A stretch of DNA of 64,000 nucleotides, from contig JBMDXB010000047.1 of NCBI GenBank assembly GCA_048594885.1, positions 1 to 64,000 of the forward strand. Direction: 5' to 3'. Made by a program: the position numbers and the translations under genes. The notes under the pieces are model-generated. The model saw only the letters and a list, made by a program, of their open reading frames with translations, searched no databases and was not told where the DNA came from. The first letter of the stretch is position 1, and each line of letters opens with the position of its first letter. This DNA is from JBMDXB01 sp048594885. Lineage in GTDB: Bacteria > Acidobacteriota > Vicinamibacteria > Vicinamibacterales > 2-12-FULL-66-21. Shown piece by piece: positions 18,954-28,376 of the stretch.

Positions 18954-18964
<11 letters not shown>
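17750..18964 (-). CDS. Thiolase (acetyl-CoA C-acyltransferase)
   Basis: A 404-residue thiolase. INKACASGMQA holds the nucleophilic Cys (near residue 95); AGSSSGITDGGAALVL and NVNGGAIALGHPIGCSGARI with CVSGGLG complete the active site. Its ATG at 18964 lies inside the 3' end of the aldehyde dehydrogenase gene (11-nt overlap), so the two are coupled. Family membership is certain; chain-length preference is not visible in the sequence. Confidence 0.94.
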
Positions 18965-20462
<1,498 letters not shown>

Positions 20463-20470
20463 AACAGTCG

Positions 20471-20476
20471 ATTATA
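20471..20476 (-). promoter_or_regulatory. Candidate -10 box of the aldehyde dehydrogenase operon
   Basis: A perfect TATAAT ends 8 nt before the ATG at 20462. With normal spacing, transcription would begin at or within one or two bases of the start codon, giving a leaderless message, which fits the missing ribosome binding site. No TTGACA-like -35 is found 17 bp upstream, so the call rests on the -10 box alone. Confidence 0.4.
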
Positions 20477-20514
20477 CGTCCCGAGCTGCCATGCCATGAG
20501 ACAGCTGGCCGCTT

Positions 20515-20710
20515 GTCAACTCCCAAAGCCCAAAGACCAAAGGCCAACAGAACACAACTGCCAACACCCAACTTCCAAGGGCCAAAGACAGAAATCTCCG
20601 CGGCGTTGGCCTTTGGTCTTTGGGAGTTGGTCTTTGGCCTTTGGCCTTTGGCCTTTGGCCTTTGGTCTTTGTGTGACTTGGCCTTTGGGAGTTGGCCTTT
20701 GGGAGTTGAC
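20515..20710. repeat. Large heptamer foldback element (TTTGGCC units, GTCAA...TTGAC ends)
   Basis: A 196-bp element bounded by exact inverted repeats: GTCAACTCCCAAAG at 20515-20528 and CTTTGGGAGTTGAC at 20697-20710. The right part is a run of TTTGGCC/TTTGGTC heptamers interrupted by GGGAGTTGG; the left part carries complementary units (CCAAAGA, CCAAAGG). The centre near 20590-20605 is unpaired. It fills the gap between the PilZ stop (20724) and the aldehyde dehydrogenase promoter. Confidence 0.8.
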
Positions 20711-20723
20711 GCGCGAAGCGTAC

Positions 20724-21104
20724 CTAGACGCCTTCGTCGGCGATTTCGGCGTCCACCACTGGCGGCAATATCCGCGCAGCGCGCCGCGCCTCCACGAACG
20801 CGGCAATCGCCGTCTCCGCATGCGGCGGCGGCTCGACGAACTCGATGCCGCTCCGGTACAGCACAGTGCCTTCACGAATCTCACCGATCTGGCAATAGAC
20901 GATGCGTCCCTTCAGCACGACGGAGCGTTCGTCGAGCGACAGACGGAAGTCGTGGAGCGAGTCGAGCTGGAGCTTGAAGGGCGTCTCGACCTGCGCGCCG
21001 CGCTCGCTGATATCGAGGATGGTCATGGGCTGAAAGACCGTGACCTCTCCGGTGATCTGCCCCGGCACGGGGAGCCGATCGGCGTCGCGCTTTTCGTCGA
21101 ACAT
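20724..21104 (-). CDS. PilZ domain protein
   Basis: A 126-residue single-domain protein. It begins at ATG 21104 (MFDEKRDADR), since the longer open frame upstream overlaps the neighbouring gene. The fold is PilZ-like: an N-terminal RDADRLPVPG segment, then DISERGAQVETPF matching the PilZ D/NxSxxG motif, followed by beta-rich sequence ending in GIEFVEPP. PilZ proteins bind c-di-GMP through an upstream RxxxR; here only part of that motif (KRDADR) is present, so nucleotide binding is uncertain. The window also encodes two HD-GYP proteins and a GGDEF protein of the same signalling system. Confidence 0.75.
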   Translation of the reverse strand: MFDEKRDADRLPVPGQITGEVTVFQPMTILDISERGAQVETPFKLQLDSLHDFRLSLDERSVVLKGRIVYCQIGEIREGTVLYRSGIEFVEPPPHAETAIAAFVEARRAARILPPVVDAEIADEGV

Positions 21105-21118
21105 CCTGGGGTCCCCTG

Positions 21119-21520
21119 TCACTTCGCCTTGACGTGATCGAGATAGTCGCCCGACGCGATCTGCGGCGCGTGGCCGAGCGGCGCGTTGTAGAAGTACACC
21201 CACGCCTGCTCCGGCGTGCCGTCGGGCAGCGTCACGCCGACGAGCTCGCGGATGTAGAGACTGCGATCCGGATCGTCGGGCCGGTGTCCTTCGATTTCAT
21301 CGAGCGCCGACAGCACCGCCTCCGCATCGACCATCCGGCATACCTCGCCCCACACGGTGCCTTCCGGGTCGGGAACAGCCGCCGGGTAGATGCCGAGATC
21401 GAACAGCGCAGCACGGATGGATCCGCGCCCGATGTAGGTCAGCTTGTCATCGATGCCGGCCCGCCGACGCCGATCGAAGCCGGCCATCAGTGTGCCGTAG
21501 AAGAACACGAGATCCGCCAC
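21119..21520 (-). CDS. Gamma-glutamylcyclotransferase-like (AIG2/BtrG fold) protein
   Basis: A 133-residue protein with the gamma-glutamylcyclotransferase fold. LVFFYGTLMAG at residues 4-14 is the family's YGxL glycine-rich loop. ALDEIEGH provides the conserved acidic residue used as general base, and AWVYFYN is the usual last strand. Family members cleave gamma-glutamyl amides to 5-oxoproline and free amine; the natural substrate here is unknown. The gene precedes PilZ by about 15 bp and may be cotranscribed with it. Confidence 0.82.
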   Translation of the reverse strand: MADLVFFYGTLMAGFDRRRRAGIDDKLTYIGRGSIRAALFDLGIYPAAVPDPEGTVWGEVCRMVDAEAVLSALDEIEGHRPDDPDRSLYIRELVGVTLPDGTPEQAWVYFYNAPLGHAPQIASGDYLDHVKAK

Positions 21521-21550
21521 GGATGAACGAGAGCGTACACGCGCTCCCGT

Positions 21551-21586
21551 GAAAAGAAAAGGGGCCGGCGGTCTCCCGCCGGCCCC
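21551..21586 (-). terminator. Rho-independent terminator
   Basis: On the minus strand an 11-bp perfect stem (GGGGCCGGCGG pairing with CCGCCGGCCCC, four-base loop) is followed by TTTTCTTTTC. It lies 34 bp after the stop of the anchored hypothetical protein gene (21620) and upstream of the cyclotransferase-like gene. This is one of the two clearest intrinsic terminators in the window. Confidence 0.85.
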
Positions 21587-21619
21587 TGGATGTGTGCCCG
21601 AACCGAAGTGGCCGAACCG

Positions 21620-22627
21620 TTACTGCGCCGGCTGCGCCGGCTTGGGGATCGCGAGGTTGAGGAGCTCGGCCGGGACGGTGAACGTCAGCGTCACGGACTT
21701 GCCACGGCCGCCGACCTGCAGCGACTGCACCAGCGCCTGCGCCTTGGGATCCGCCTGGCCCGCGAGCCGGGCGAACGCCATCAGCCCTTCGACACCCTTG
21801 CGCAGTTCCTCTCCCGCCTGGTCGTCGCGAGCCTCGGCGCGAAGCGAACCCTCGACGCCGCCATTGATGTGGCCCGCCGCCGCGAACCACTTCACGAGAT
21901 TCAACTGCGCGACGGCCTGCGACGGCAGCTTCTCGTGGAGCTGCGCCTGCTGCGCCATCAAATCGAAGCGGCCCACGGCCCAGGCATTGTTGCCGCGGCC
22001 GATGTCGTTCACCAGATCCATCATCTCGGCGTTGCCGGTGATGCTCTGCGCGCTCATCTGCGCGTCGATGGCGCTGTGCACGCTGCCCGTCTCGCCGATG
22101 GCAATCAGGTCCGGCTCGAGGAAGGCCAGCGCGAAGTTGCCGGCATGGACCGGACCAGCGTCCACTCCTTCGACCGGCTTTGGTCCGGTAACGAGCCGCT
22201 TGCCCTTGTACTCCTCGACCAGCCCGCCGCGCTCACGAATCAGCGATTCGAGCAGCGACGTGTTGAACCGGCCGCGAGCGACGACCAGCCCGCTGTTGCT
22301 GACCCCGGGCATGGCGGCCGCGACGACGTAATCGATGTCGCGCTCGATGTCGATGCCCGTGTGTTCCTGGAACTCCTTCTGCCCCTGATGCTGCTGGTCC
22401 GGCATCGCCTGCTTCAGGCGCATGCGAAGCTCGGAGTCCATGATGGAGCGCACATCGGCGTACGCCACCACGCTCGCATGAGCGGGAACGTAGCGAAGCT
22501 CGGAAGCGACGGCCGACGCGGCGACTGGCTGGAAACCGCCGGCGTAATACGCAATCATCGCGGTCCCGACGCCGCCGACGAGGATGGCGGCCGAACCTGC
22601 AAGGAAATAGCGGGTCTTTTTCGTCAT
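21620..22627 (-). CDS. Membrane-anchored hypothetical protein
   Basis: A 335-residue protein with one N-terminal membrane helix (YFLAGSAAILVGGVGTAMIAYYAGG, about residues 7-31) and a large extracytoplasmic part. The sequence RYVPAHASVVAYADVRSIMDSELRMRLKQ, and later GAWAVGRFDL-like and DLIAIGETGSVHSAID segments, resemble large acidobacterial proteins that begin with a VPADSxxVxYxDV motif and are annotated only as hypothetical. The C-terminus is Pro/Ala-rich. It is monocistronic, with its own promoter-like sequence and terminator. No enzymatic motif was found. Confidence 0.8.
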   Translation of the reverse strand: MTKKTRYFLAGSAAILVGGVGTAMIAYYAGGFQPVAASAVASELRYVPAHASVVAYADVRSIMDSELRMRLKQAMPDQQHQGQKEFQEHTGIDIERDIDYVVAAAMPGVSNSGLVVARGRFNTSLLESLIRERGGLVEEYKGKRLVTGPKPVEGVDAGPVHAGNFALAFLEPDLIAIGETGSVHSAIDAQMSAQSITGNAEMMDLVNDIGRGNNAWAVGRFDLMAQQAQLHEKLPSQAVAQLNLVKWFAAAGHINGGVEGSLRAEARDDQAGEELRKGVEGLMAFARLAGQADPKAQALVQSLQVGGRGKSVTLTFTVPAELLNLAIPKPAQPAQ

Positions 22628-22645
22628 GCGAGTGGCCTCTGCCGA

Positions 22646-22675
22646 ATTATACAGATCAGCGGGGTAAAAAGTTCC
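22646..22675 (-). promoter_or_regulatory. Candidate promoter of the anchored hypothetical protein
   Basis: On the minus strand GGAACTT (22675-22669) is followed after 17 bp by TATAAT (22651-22646), 18 nt before the ATG at 22627. The TATAAT is a perfect housekeeping -10. The GGAACTT resembles an ECF-sigma (RpoE-type) -35, so the site could be read by an ECF factor or simply have a poor -35. Confidence 0.4.
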
Positions 22676-22740
22676 GCACTATCTCTTCTAAGTGTCCGGA
22701 TCCGGCCAGTTTACGGCCACCTCTGCCGGTGGCGGCCCCC

Positions 22741-23613
22741 CTACTGCTCCAGCACGTACTCACGTCTCTCGACAACCCACGCGGCCAGCGCCAGGAACGC
22801 GGCCCACATGCCTGCCAGGCACAGCAAGCTGACCGCCAGCGAGGGATTTTCCCGGAAAAAGCTCTGCATCATGCTCAGCACGCCCCCATCGTCGGGCATG
22901 GCGTGGGGGACCAGCGACTGCAGGTAGTGCGCAATCGTGAACTTCCGCAGGTACCCCGGGAATCCGAGCGCCGCCTGCTCCCAGCCGATGATGAAGAAAA
23001 TGCCGATGAGCAGCGGCCGCTTGAACTTGGCGCCGATGAACGCGAAGAACGCGCCATAGACCGCCAGCCCCAGGGCCAGCAGCGCCAGGTCCTTGATGAG
23101 GTCGATGAACGAGCCGCCCAAGCTGCCCTGCATGGGCACGATCAGGAGGTAGACGAGCATCACGGATGGCAGCACGACGAAGATGGTGCAGGCCAGGTAG
23201 GCCAGGTACTTGCCGAACAGCACGGCGCCCCGGCGGATCGGCCGGGTGAACAGATACGTGATCGTCTTGTCCTCGATTTCGTCGGCCATCAGCGACGTGC
23301 CGTAGAAGACGCCGAGCACCGGCACGGTGAAGCGCAGGTAGAAGACCCAGATCATCAGGCCGAAGATGGCCGGTCCGGTCATCCGGATCGCCCGGCCGCC
23401 TTCGCGGATCTCCTCGTCGAAGATCGGCGCGCCCAGGAACACGAGCGCCCGGAGGAACAGCGCGATGAGCACGGGCGCGCCGACGACGAGCATCATGAAG
23501 ATCGTCCGCCGCGACCAGAGCATCTCGCCGATCGACAGGTCGAAGACCCGCAGGCTCGACGACAGGAAACCGGGAGCGGTGCGCAGGCTCGGGGCTCGAG
23601 GGGTGTCGTTCAT
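22741..23613 (-). CDS. ABC-2 type transporter permease (system B)
   Basis: A 290-residue polytopic membrane protein. Helices include TIFMMLVVGAPVLIALFLRA, AIFGLMIWVFYLRFTVPVLGVF, YLAYLACTIFVVLPSVMLVYLLIV, LALLALGLAVYGAFFAFIGA and a final SLLCLAGMWAAFLALAAWVV. The segment DEIEDKTITYLFTRPIRRGAVLFGKYLAYL is the NosY/ABC-2 coupling loop. Its start overlaps the stop of the ATPase gene upstream (ATGA), so the pair is one unit. The substrate is unknown. Confidence 0.85.
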   Translation of the reverse strand: MNDTPRAPSLRTAPGFLSSSLRVFDLSIGEMLWSRRTIFMMLVVGAPVLIALFLRALVFLGAPIFDEEIREGGRAIRMTGPAIFGLMIWVFYLRFTVPVLGVFYGTSLMADEIEDKTITYLFTRPIRRGAVLFGKYLAYLACTIFVVLPSVMLVYLLIVPMQGSLGGSFIDLIKDLALLALGLAVYGAFFAFIGAKFKRPLLIGIFFIIGWEQAALGFPGYLRKFTIAHYLQSLVPHAMPDDGGVLSMMQSFFRENPSLAVSLLCLAGMWAAFLALAAWVVERREYVLEQ

Positions 23614-24536
23614 GCCTTCACCAGGTACTTGAAGACGGCCTGCAGATTGTCGTCAGGCGAGGTGACTTCCTCGATGACGCCGTACTCGCCCGTCGCCGCG
23701 AGCTCCGTCAGCCGCGCGTAGAACGCGTCAGGCTTGCCCGTCTCGACGATCACGGCCCCCTCTTCGAAGCGCAGCGTGCGCACGTCGGCGCGGTCGAGGA
23801 AGTCACGCGCCAGGCCGCGCGGGTTCTCGGCGCGGACGTAAACGGTGTGTGGGTGCTCGTCGATGAGATCGCGGATGTGGTGAACGTCCCCTTCCGCCAG
23901 GATCCGGCCGTTGTTGATCAGCAGGATGTTCGCCGTCATCGACTCGATCTCGTGCAGGATGTGGCTCGAGACGATGACGCTCTTGCCGGCGCGGCCCCAC
24001 TCGCGAATCAAGCGGATCGTCCGGCGGCGGGCGAGCGGATCCATGCCGGCGAGCGGCTCGTCGAGAATCAGCAGCGACGGATCGTGCACGATGGCCTGCG
24101 CCAGCTTGACGCGCTGCCGCATGCCCTTGCTGTAGGCGCCGATCTTCTTGCCCGCGGCATCCATCAGATCGACGGCGGTCAACGCGCGCCGCGCCGCCTC
24201 GTCGGCCGCCTGCTGATCGAGCCCGTTCAGGCGCACCAGCGCAGTGAGCCATTCCAGGCCGGTCATCCGTTCGTAGAAGGAATCCTGCTCCGGACAGAAT
24301 CCGATCTCGAAGAAGAGCCGCGGATTGCGCCAGATCGGCTCGCCGAGGACGCGGACGTCCCCCTTGCTCGGCTTCAGCTGACCGGTGATCAGCTTCATGA
24401 ACGTCGACTTGCCGGCGCCGTTCGGCCCGAGCAGGCCGGTGATCCCCGACGGCACCGACACGGTGACGTCGTTCAGGCCGATGACCTGGCCGTACCACTT
24501 CGAGACGTGTTCGGCAGTAACGACGGACGCGCTCAC
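23610..24536 (-). CDS. ABC transporter ATP-binding protein (system B)
   Basis: A 308-residue ATPase with GTG start at 24536. Walker A is GPNGAGKST, the signature YSKGMRQRVKLA and Walker B LLILDEPLAGMD. The C-terminal 80 residues form the regulatory domain seen in NosF/NatA-like ATPases. Its GTG overlaps a TGA that closes a 45-codon open frame, whose last eight codons copy the end of the permease of system A. The two ABC pairs lie head to tail and were probably one transcript before the insertion between them. Confidence 0.92.
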   Translation of the reverse strand: MSASVVTAEHVSKWYGQVIGLNDVTVSVPSGITGLLGPNGAGKSTFMKLITGQLKPSKGDVRVLGEPIWRNPRLFFEIGFCPEQDSFYERMTGLEWLTALVRLNGLDQQAADEAARRALTAVDLMDAAGKKIGAYSKGMRQRVKLAQAIVHDPSLLILDEPLAGMDPLARRRTIRLIREWGRAGKSVIVSSHILHEIESMTANILLINNGRILAEGDVHHIRDLIDEHPHTVYVRAENPRGLARDFLDRADVRTLRFEEGAVIVETGKPDAFYARLTELAATGEYGVIEEVTSPDDNLQAVFKYLVKA

Positions 24537-24670
24537 GTCACAATCTCCACACCGCGCACGTTTTCTTCCGCGGGGCTTCGCCCCTCGGACTCCCCTACAC
24601 GCTCACTCGCGAGCCGCTTCGCCGGCTCGCTCCGTTCGCGTGGCTCGCTCGCTCGCGCTCGCTCGCTCAT
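24533..24670 (-). other. Duplicated gene junction with 45-codon bridging ORF
   Basis: The 3' end of the system A permease (codons for RGVEIVT, then TGAGCG) is present twice, at 24667-24692 and 24533-24560. Between the copies lies a GC-rich hairpin block. The whole interval is one open frame of 45 codons (MSERARASEP...VRGVEIVT). It begins in an ATGA overlap with the permease stop and ends in a GTGA overlap with the ATPase start. Translation coupling is thus preserved through the insertion. The peptide is Ser/Glu/Arg-rich and probably has no function of its own. Confidence 0.65.
24572..24660. repeat. Compound hairpin block (second copy)
   Basis: GGGGC-TTC-GCCCC (24572-24584) is followed by CGGACTCCCCTA, a CGCTCACTCGC segment, a second hairpin GAGCCG/CGGCTC (24611-24628) and then GCTCG-rich tetranucleotide repeats to 24668. 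The order of parts matches the block at 92-182, although the stem sequences differ. It forms the bulk of the insertion between the two ABC pairs. Confidence 0.5.
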
Positions 24671-25527
24671 GTCACGATCTCCACACCGCGCACGCGGCGC
24701 TCCAGGATCGAGATCGACAACGCCATCAGGCCGATGACGACGAGCAGCGACACGGGCCACGGCGTCAGGAACCGCGGGTTGCAGCCGGTGCACTGCGCCG
24801 GGATCCGGAAGACGACGTCGATCACCTGCTCGAGATTCGAGCCGACCGAGATCCACGAGTAGCGCGAGCTGCCGGTGATGGCGTACATCGCCCCGTAGAT
24901 CGCGGCGGTGAAGAAGATGATGCCGGTATACAGAATCCCCACGTACCGGCTGCTGTTCGACAGCGACGACAACGCCAGCATCGTCAACGTCGCGAGCAGC
25001 GCCTGGAGCGATGCGCCGACGGTGATCGCCGGGAAGAGGAACAGGTTGCCCTTCAGGAAGGTGAAGCTGCCGGAGAACAGCACCTGGATGAGCAGCAGCA
25101 GCATCGCGGGCAGCCAGGTGATGAGCATCAGGAACGTGAAGAGCACGGCGGCCTTGCCGGCGATGTACTCGGCGCGGAGCAGCGGCTTCGAGAGGTAGAT
25201 CTGCAGGGCGTTGGCGCGCCGGTCGTTCGCGATCAGGCCGGCGCCGACGTAGATCGTGGTGATGAAGACGAAGAAGTCCTGCTGATCGATGAAGTCACGG
25301 AACATCTTGGCGTCGGGCGTCAGCATCGCCGCCTGCGGGAAGTTCGCGGCGATGTAGATCTGCACGGCGCGGATGATGAACGGCACCCAGGCGAAGATCA
25401 GCACGCCGAGGAACATGCGCTTGCGAAGCATGTTGCGGATGCCCGCCCAGGCGATGACGGTCCAGGAGCGGCCGAGCGCCGCGCGCTGCCCTTCGTACCG
25501 ACGGTAACTCTGATCATGGATGGGCAT
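24667..25527 (-). CDS. ABC-2 type transporter permease (system A)
   Basis: A 286-residue membrane protein, started at ATG 25527 (MPIHDQSYRRYEGQR), the typical N-terminus of this permease group. Helices include FLGVLIFAWVPFIIRAVQIYI, FFVFITTIYVGAGLIAND, VLFTFLMLITWLPAMLLLLIQVLF, ILYTGIIFFTAAIYGAMYAI and the terminal PVSLLVVIGLMALSISIL. ANDRRANALQIYLSKPLLRAEYIAGK is the ABC-2 coupling loop. The gene follows its ATPase by about 10 bp. Its last codons are duplicated 130 bp downstream. Confidence 0.87.
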   Translation of the reverse strand: MPIHDQSYRRYEGQRAALGRSWTVIAWAGIRNMLRKRMFLGVLIFAWVPFIIRAVQIYIAANFPQAAMLTPDAKMFRDFIDQQDFFVFITTIYVGAGLIANDRRANALQIYLSKPLLRAEYIAGKAAVLFTFLMLITWLPAMLLLLIQVLFSGSFTFLKGNLFLFPAITVGASLQALLATLTMLALSSLSNSSRYVGILYTGIIFFTAAIYGAMYAITGSSRYSWISVGSNLEQVIDVVFRIPAQCTGCNPRFLTPWPVSLLVVIGLMALSISILERRVRGVEIVT

Positions 25528-25537
25528 GACTACGCGT

Positions 25538-26512
25538 TCACTCTTCTCCCACCGCTTTCGCGAACACATCCTCGAGCGTCGGCACGCTCGGCCGCAGGTG
25601 CCGCACCTGCACCCCGTGTTGCGCCGCCAGCGTGAAGATCGCGCGCTGGTCTCCGGGACCGGGCCCTTCCGCCGGCACGAAGACGCGCATCACGTCCTCG
25701 TCGGTCGAATGGCATTCCATTCGCGCGCTCCGCAGCACCTCGATGAATCCTGGCAGGTCTCCCTTGATCCGCAGCTCGAACACGCGGCCCGCCGGCCCCT
25801 TCAACTCGGCGATCGGCCCCTGCGCCGCGATCTGCCCCTTGTCCATGACAATGACGTGCTCGCAGGTGTATTCGACGTCCGGCAGGAGGTGTGACGAGAG
25901 GATCAGGCTGACGTTCTTGTTGTGGCCCAGATCGCGGACGAGCTCGAGCATCTCGTCGCGTCCCTTCGGATCCATGCCGTTGGTCGGCTCGTCGAGGAAC
26001 AGCAGGTCGGGATCGTGCACGAGTGCCTGCGCCAGCTTGATGCGCTGCTTCATGCCGGTCGAGTACGTCTCCAGGTTGCGATAGCGCGCCTCGCCGAGGC
26101 CCACGTAGTAGAGCACTTCGTGCGCGCGCTGCATCGCGTCGACTGCCGGCAATCCGGCAAGCTGGCCGCAGTAGGCGACGAAGGAGACGGCGTTCATGCC
26201 CGGGATGTGCGCGTCGGTCTCCGGCATGTAGCCGATGCGCGACCGGATTTCGAGCGGCCGCTCGGCGACATCCATGCCGAGGACCGTCATCCGCCCCTCG
26301 GCCGGCTTCACGAACCCGAGCAGCGCCTTCAGCATGGTGCTCTTGCCCGCGCCGTTCGGGCCGAGCAGACCGACGGCGCCGCGGGCGAAACGCGCCGTCA
26401 CGCCTCGCAGCGCCGCGTTCTTGCCGTAGACGACGGTCACCCCGTCGAGCTGCACGGCTACGGCGTCGAGGGTCGGCTGTCGCACGGGAACGGAGGGAGT
26501 TGTGGTGTCCAA
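25538..26512 (-). CDS. ABC transporter ATP-binding protein (system A)
   Basis: A 324-residue ATPase: Walker A GPNGAGKST, signature YSTGMKQRIKLA, Walker B LLFLDEPTNGMD, then LILSSHLLPDVEYTCEHVIVMDKG. The C-terminal domain contains ARMECHSTDEDVMRVFVPAEG. It is the first gene of a four-gene minus-strand run (ATPase A, permease A, ATPase B, permease B). Both ATPases have the same domain order and could form two separate exporters or one heteromeric system. Confidence 0.92.
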   Translation of the reverse strand: MDTTTPSVPVRQPTLDAVAVQLDGVTVVYGKNAALRGVTARFARGAVGLLGPNGAGKSTMLKALLGFVKPAEGRMTVLGMDVAERPLEIRSRIGYMPETDAHIPGMNAVSFVAYCGQLAGLPAVDAMQRAHEVLYYVGLGEARYRNLETYSTGMKQRIKLAQALVHDPDLLFLDEPTNGMDPKGRDEMLELVRDLGHNKNVSLILSSHLLPDVEYTCEHVIVMDKGQIAAQGPIAELKGPAGRVFELRIKGDLPGFIEVLRSARMECHSTDEDVMRVFVPAEGPGPGDQRAIFTLAAQHGVQVRHLRPSVPTLEDVFAKAVGEE

Positions 26513-26539
26513 GTGCTTGATTTATACGGGAATGCCCGG

Positions 26540-27109
26540 TTACATGTTTCCCCGCAGGCCGAGCGCATCGGCCCGCTCGCGCATGAACGCGATGACGTTG
26601 GCGATGTGCCGATCGAGCGGCAGCCCGATCTCCTCCGCGCCCTTCCGCAGGTCGTCGCGATTGACGGCACGCGCGAACGCCTTGTCCTTCATCCGCTTCA
26701 TCACCGACGACGCCTCGAGGTCGAGCACGCTCTTCGACGGCCGCACGAGCGCGGCGGCGGTGACGAAGCCGGACATCTCGTCGCAGGCGTAGAGCGTGTG
26801 CTCGAGACGCGACTCGCGCGGCACGCCGGAATACTCGGCGTGCGACAGGATCGCCCGAGTCACCCACTCGGGATAGCCGCGCGCCTTCAGGATTTCGACG
26901 CCTCGAAACGGGTGGTTCTCGGGATCCGGCCAGCGCTCGTAGTCGAAGTCGTGCAGCAGCGCGACGACCGACCACTCCTCCTCCGGTTCCTCCCACATCC
27001 GCGCGTAGCCGCTCACGGCCGCCTCGACGGCGAGCATGTGCTTCCTGAGCGACTCGCTCTGCGTGTACTCCATCATCAGCGCCAGCGCGTCTTCACGGGA
27101 TAGCGTCAC
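26540..27109 (-). CDS. HD-domain (HDIG-type) hydrolase
   Basis: A 189-residue HD-domain protein. Metal ligands are visible as H24 (RKHMLAVE), H53-D54 (LLHDFDYE) and D110 (YACDEMSG), with H90 in LSHAEYSG. Such single-domain proteins are predicted phosphohydrolases; EC-level function is unassigned, and they are often found near tRNA or nucleotide-salvage genes. The stop lies 28 bp upstream of the ABC ATPase start, and its own start follows the gltS stop by one base, so it may be cotranscribed with either. Confidence 0.85.
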   Translation of the reverse strand: MTLSREDALALMMEYTQSESLRKHMLAVEAAVSGYARMWEEPEEEWSVVALLHDFDYERWPDPENHPFRGVEILKARGYPEWVTRAILSHAEYSGVPRESRLEHTLYACDEMSGFVTAAALVRPSKSVLDLEASSVMKRMKDKAFARAVNRDDLRKGAEEIGLPLDRHIANVIAFMRERADALGLRGNM

Positions 27110-27110
27110 G

Positions 27111-28349
27111 TCAGTGTACCCAGTTGATGAACGTCGTGATGATCAGCGCGTTCGTGAAATCGATGAAGAAGGCGCCCACCATCGGCACGACGAGAAACGC
27201 CCGCGGCGCGGGACCGAACCGCTCGACGATCGCCTCCATGTTGGCGACGGCATTGGGCGTCGCGCCAAGGCCGAAGCCGCAATGGCCGCCCGCCATGACG
27301 GCCGCGTCGTAGTCGCGCCCCATCAGCCGGTAGGTGATGAAGTAGGCGAAGGCCGCCATCATGGTGACCTGGGTGACCAGGATGATCAGCATCGGCATCG
27401 CAAGGTCGAGAAGTTCCCACAGCCGCAGCGACATCAGCGCCATCGACAGGAACAGCGACAACGCAATCGTGCCGAGATCGTCGACCGTGCGCTGGCCGAC
27501 CTTGACGATCTTCGTCACGTCGGCCAGGTTCCGGATGACCGCGGCCACCAGCATCGATCCGATGTAGGCCGGCAGCGTGAAGAACTGCCCGAGCCAGCCG
27601 CTCAACAGGCCGCCAAGCCACATGGCGATCAGGATAATCGTGATCACCTTGAGCAGCGTGTAGGCGGTGGCCGGCTCGCCCGCCGGCTCGACGTCGATTT
27701 CCTCGTCCAGCGGATCGAGCTGCGCGACGGCGACTGCCGCCTCGCGGCTGATCGGGCCGGACGTTTTCACCGGATGGTCGCGACGGATCAGCGCGGTGGC
27801 GACCGGACCGCCAATCAGGCCGCCGCTCACGAGACCGAACGTCGCGGCCGCCATGGCCAGCGTGACGCCCGCCTGGAATGCGTACTGATCCTCCATCAGC
27901 TTTCCGAACGCCGCGCCCGTGCCGTGGCCGCCCGTCATCGTGATAGAGCCGGCGATCAACCCGAGGAAGGGATGCACGCCGAGCACCTTCGTCAGCCCGA
28001 CGCCGGCGAAGTTCTGCAGCAGCGCCAGCGCCGTCGCCAGCATCCAGAACAGCAGCACCTGCGGGCCGCCGACCTTGAGCAGCGAGAAGCTGGCGCCGAG
28101 TCCGATCGTCGTGAAGAACGCAATCATCAGCGGCGTCTGCAGCGTCGCGGTGAACTCGAATCCGACGACGCCCGTGAGGCGCAGCGCCAGGCCGAGCGCG
28201 GCAAACAGGAAGCCGCCGACGACCGGCGCAGGGATGTTGTAGCGATCGAGCACGCCGACACGGCGGCGGATGCCGTATCCGATGAACAGGACGACCGACG
28301 CCAGCGCCAGCGTCTGAATCATGTCGAACCTGAGGACGATTGAAGGCAA
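27111..28349 (-). CDS. gltS: Sodium/glutamate symporter GltS
   Basis: A 412-residue polytopic protein of the GltS (ESS) family, importing glutamate with sodium. The family blocks are the IPAPVVGG loop near residue 40 and the glycine-rich reentrant segments GSITMTGGHGTGAAFGK and MAGGHCGFGLGATPNAVANM, which form the two inverted repeats of the transporter. About ten to eleven helices are visible. The TTG at 28349 has a good AGGAG site and is preferred; ATG 28322 is possible. GltS diversity in acidobacteria makes glutamate likely but not proven. Confidence 0.9.
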   Translation of the reverse strand: MPSIVLRFDMIQTLALASVVLFIGYGIRRRVGVLDRYNIPAPVVGGFLFAALGLALRLTGVVGFEFTATLQTPLMIAFFTTIGLGASFSLLKVGGPQVLLFWMLATALALLQNFAGVGLTKVLGVHPFLGLIAGSITMTGGHGTGAAFGKLMEDQYAFQAGVTLAMAAATFGLVSGGLIGGPVATALIRRDHPVKTSGPISREAAVAVAQLDPLDEEIDVEPAGEPATAYTLLKVITIILIAMWLGGLLSGWLGQFFTLPAYIGSMLVAAVIRNLADVTKIVKVGQRTVDDLGTIALSLFLSMALMSLRLWELLDLAMPMLIILVTQVTMMAAFAYFITYRLMGRDYDAAVMAGGHCGFGLGATPNAVANMEAIVERFGPAPRAFLVVPMVGAFFIDFTNALIITTFINWVH

Positions 28350-28376
28350 CGATGCTCCTGCGCGCGGGATTGTATC

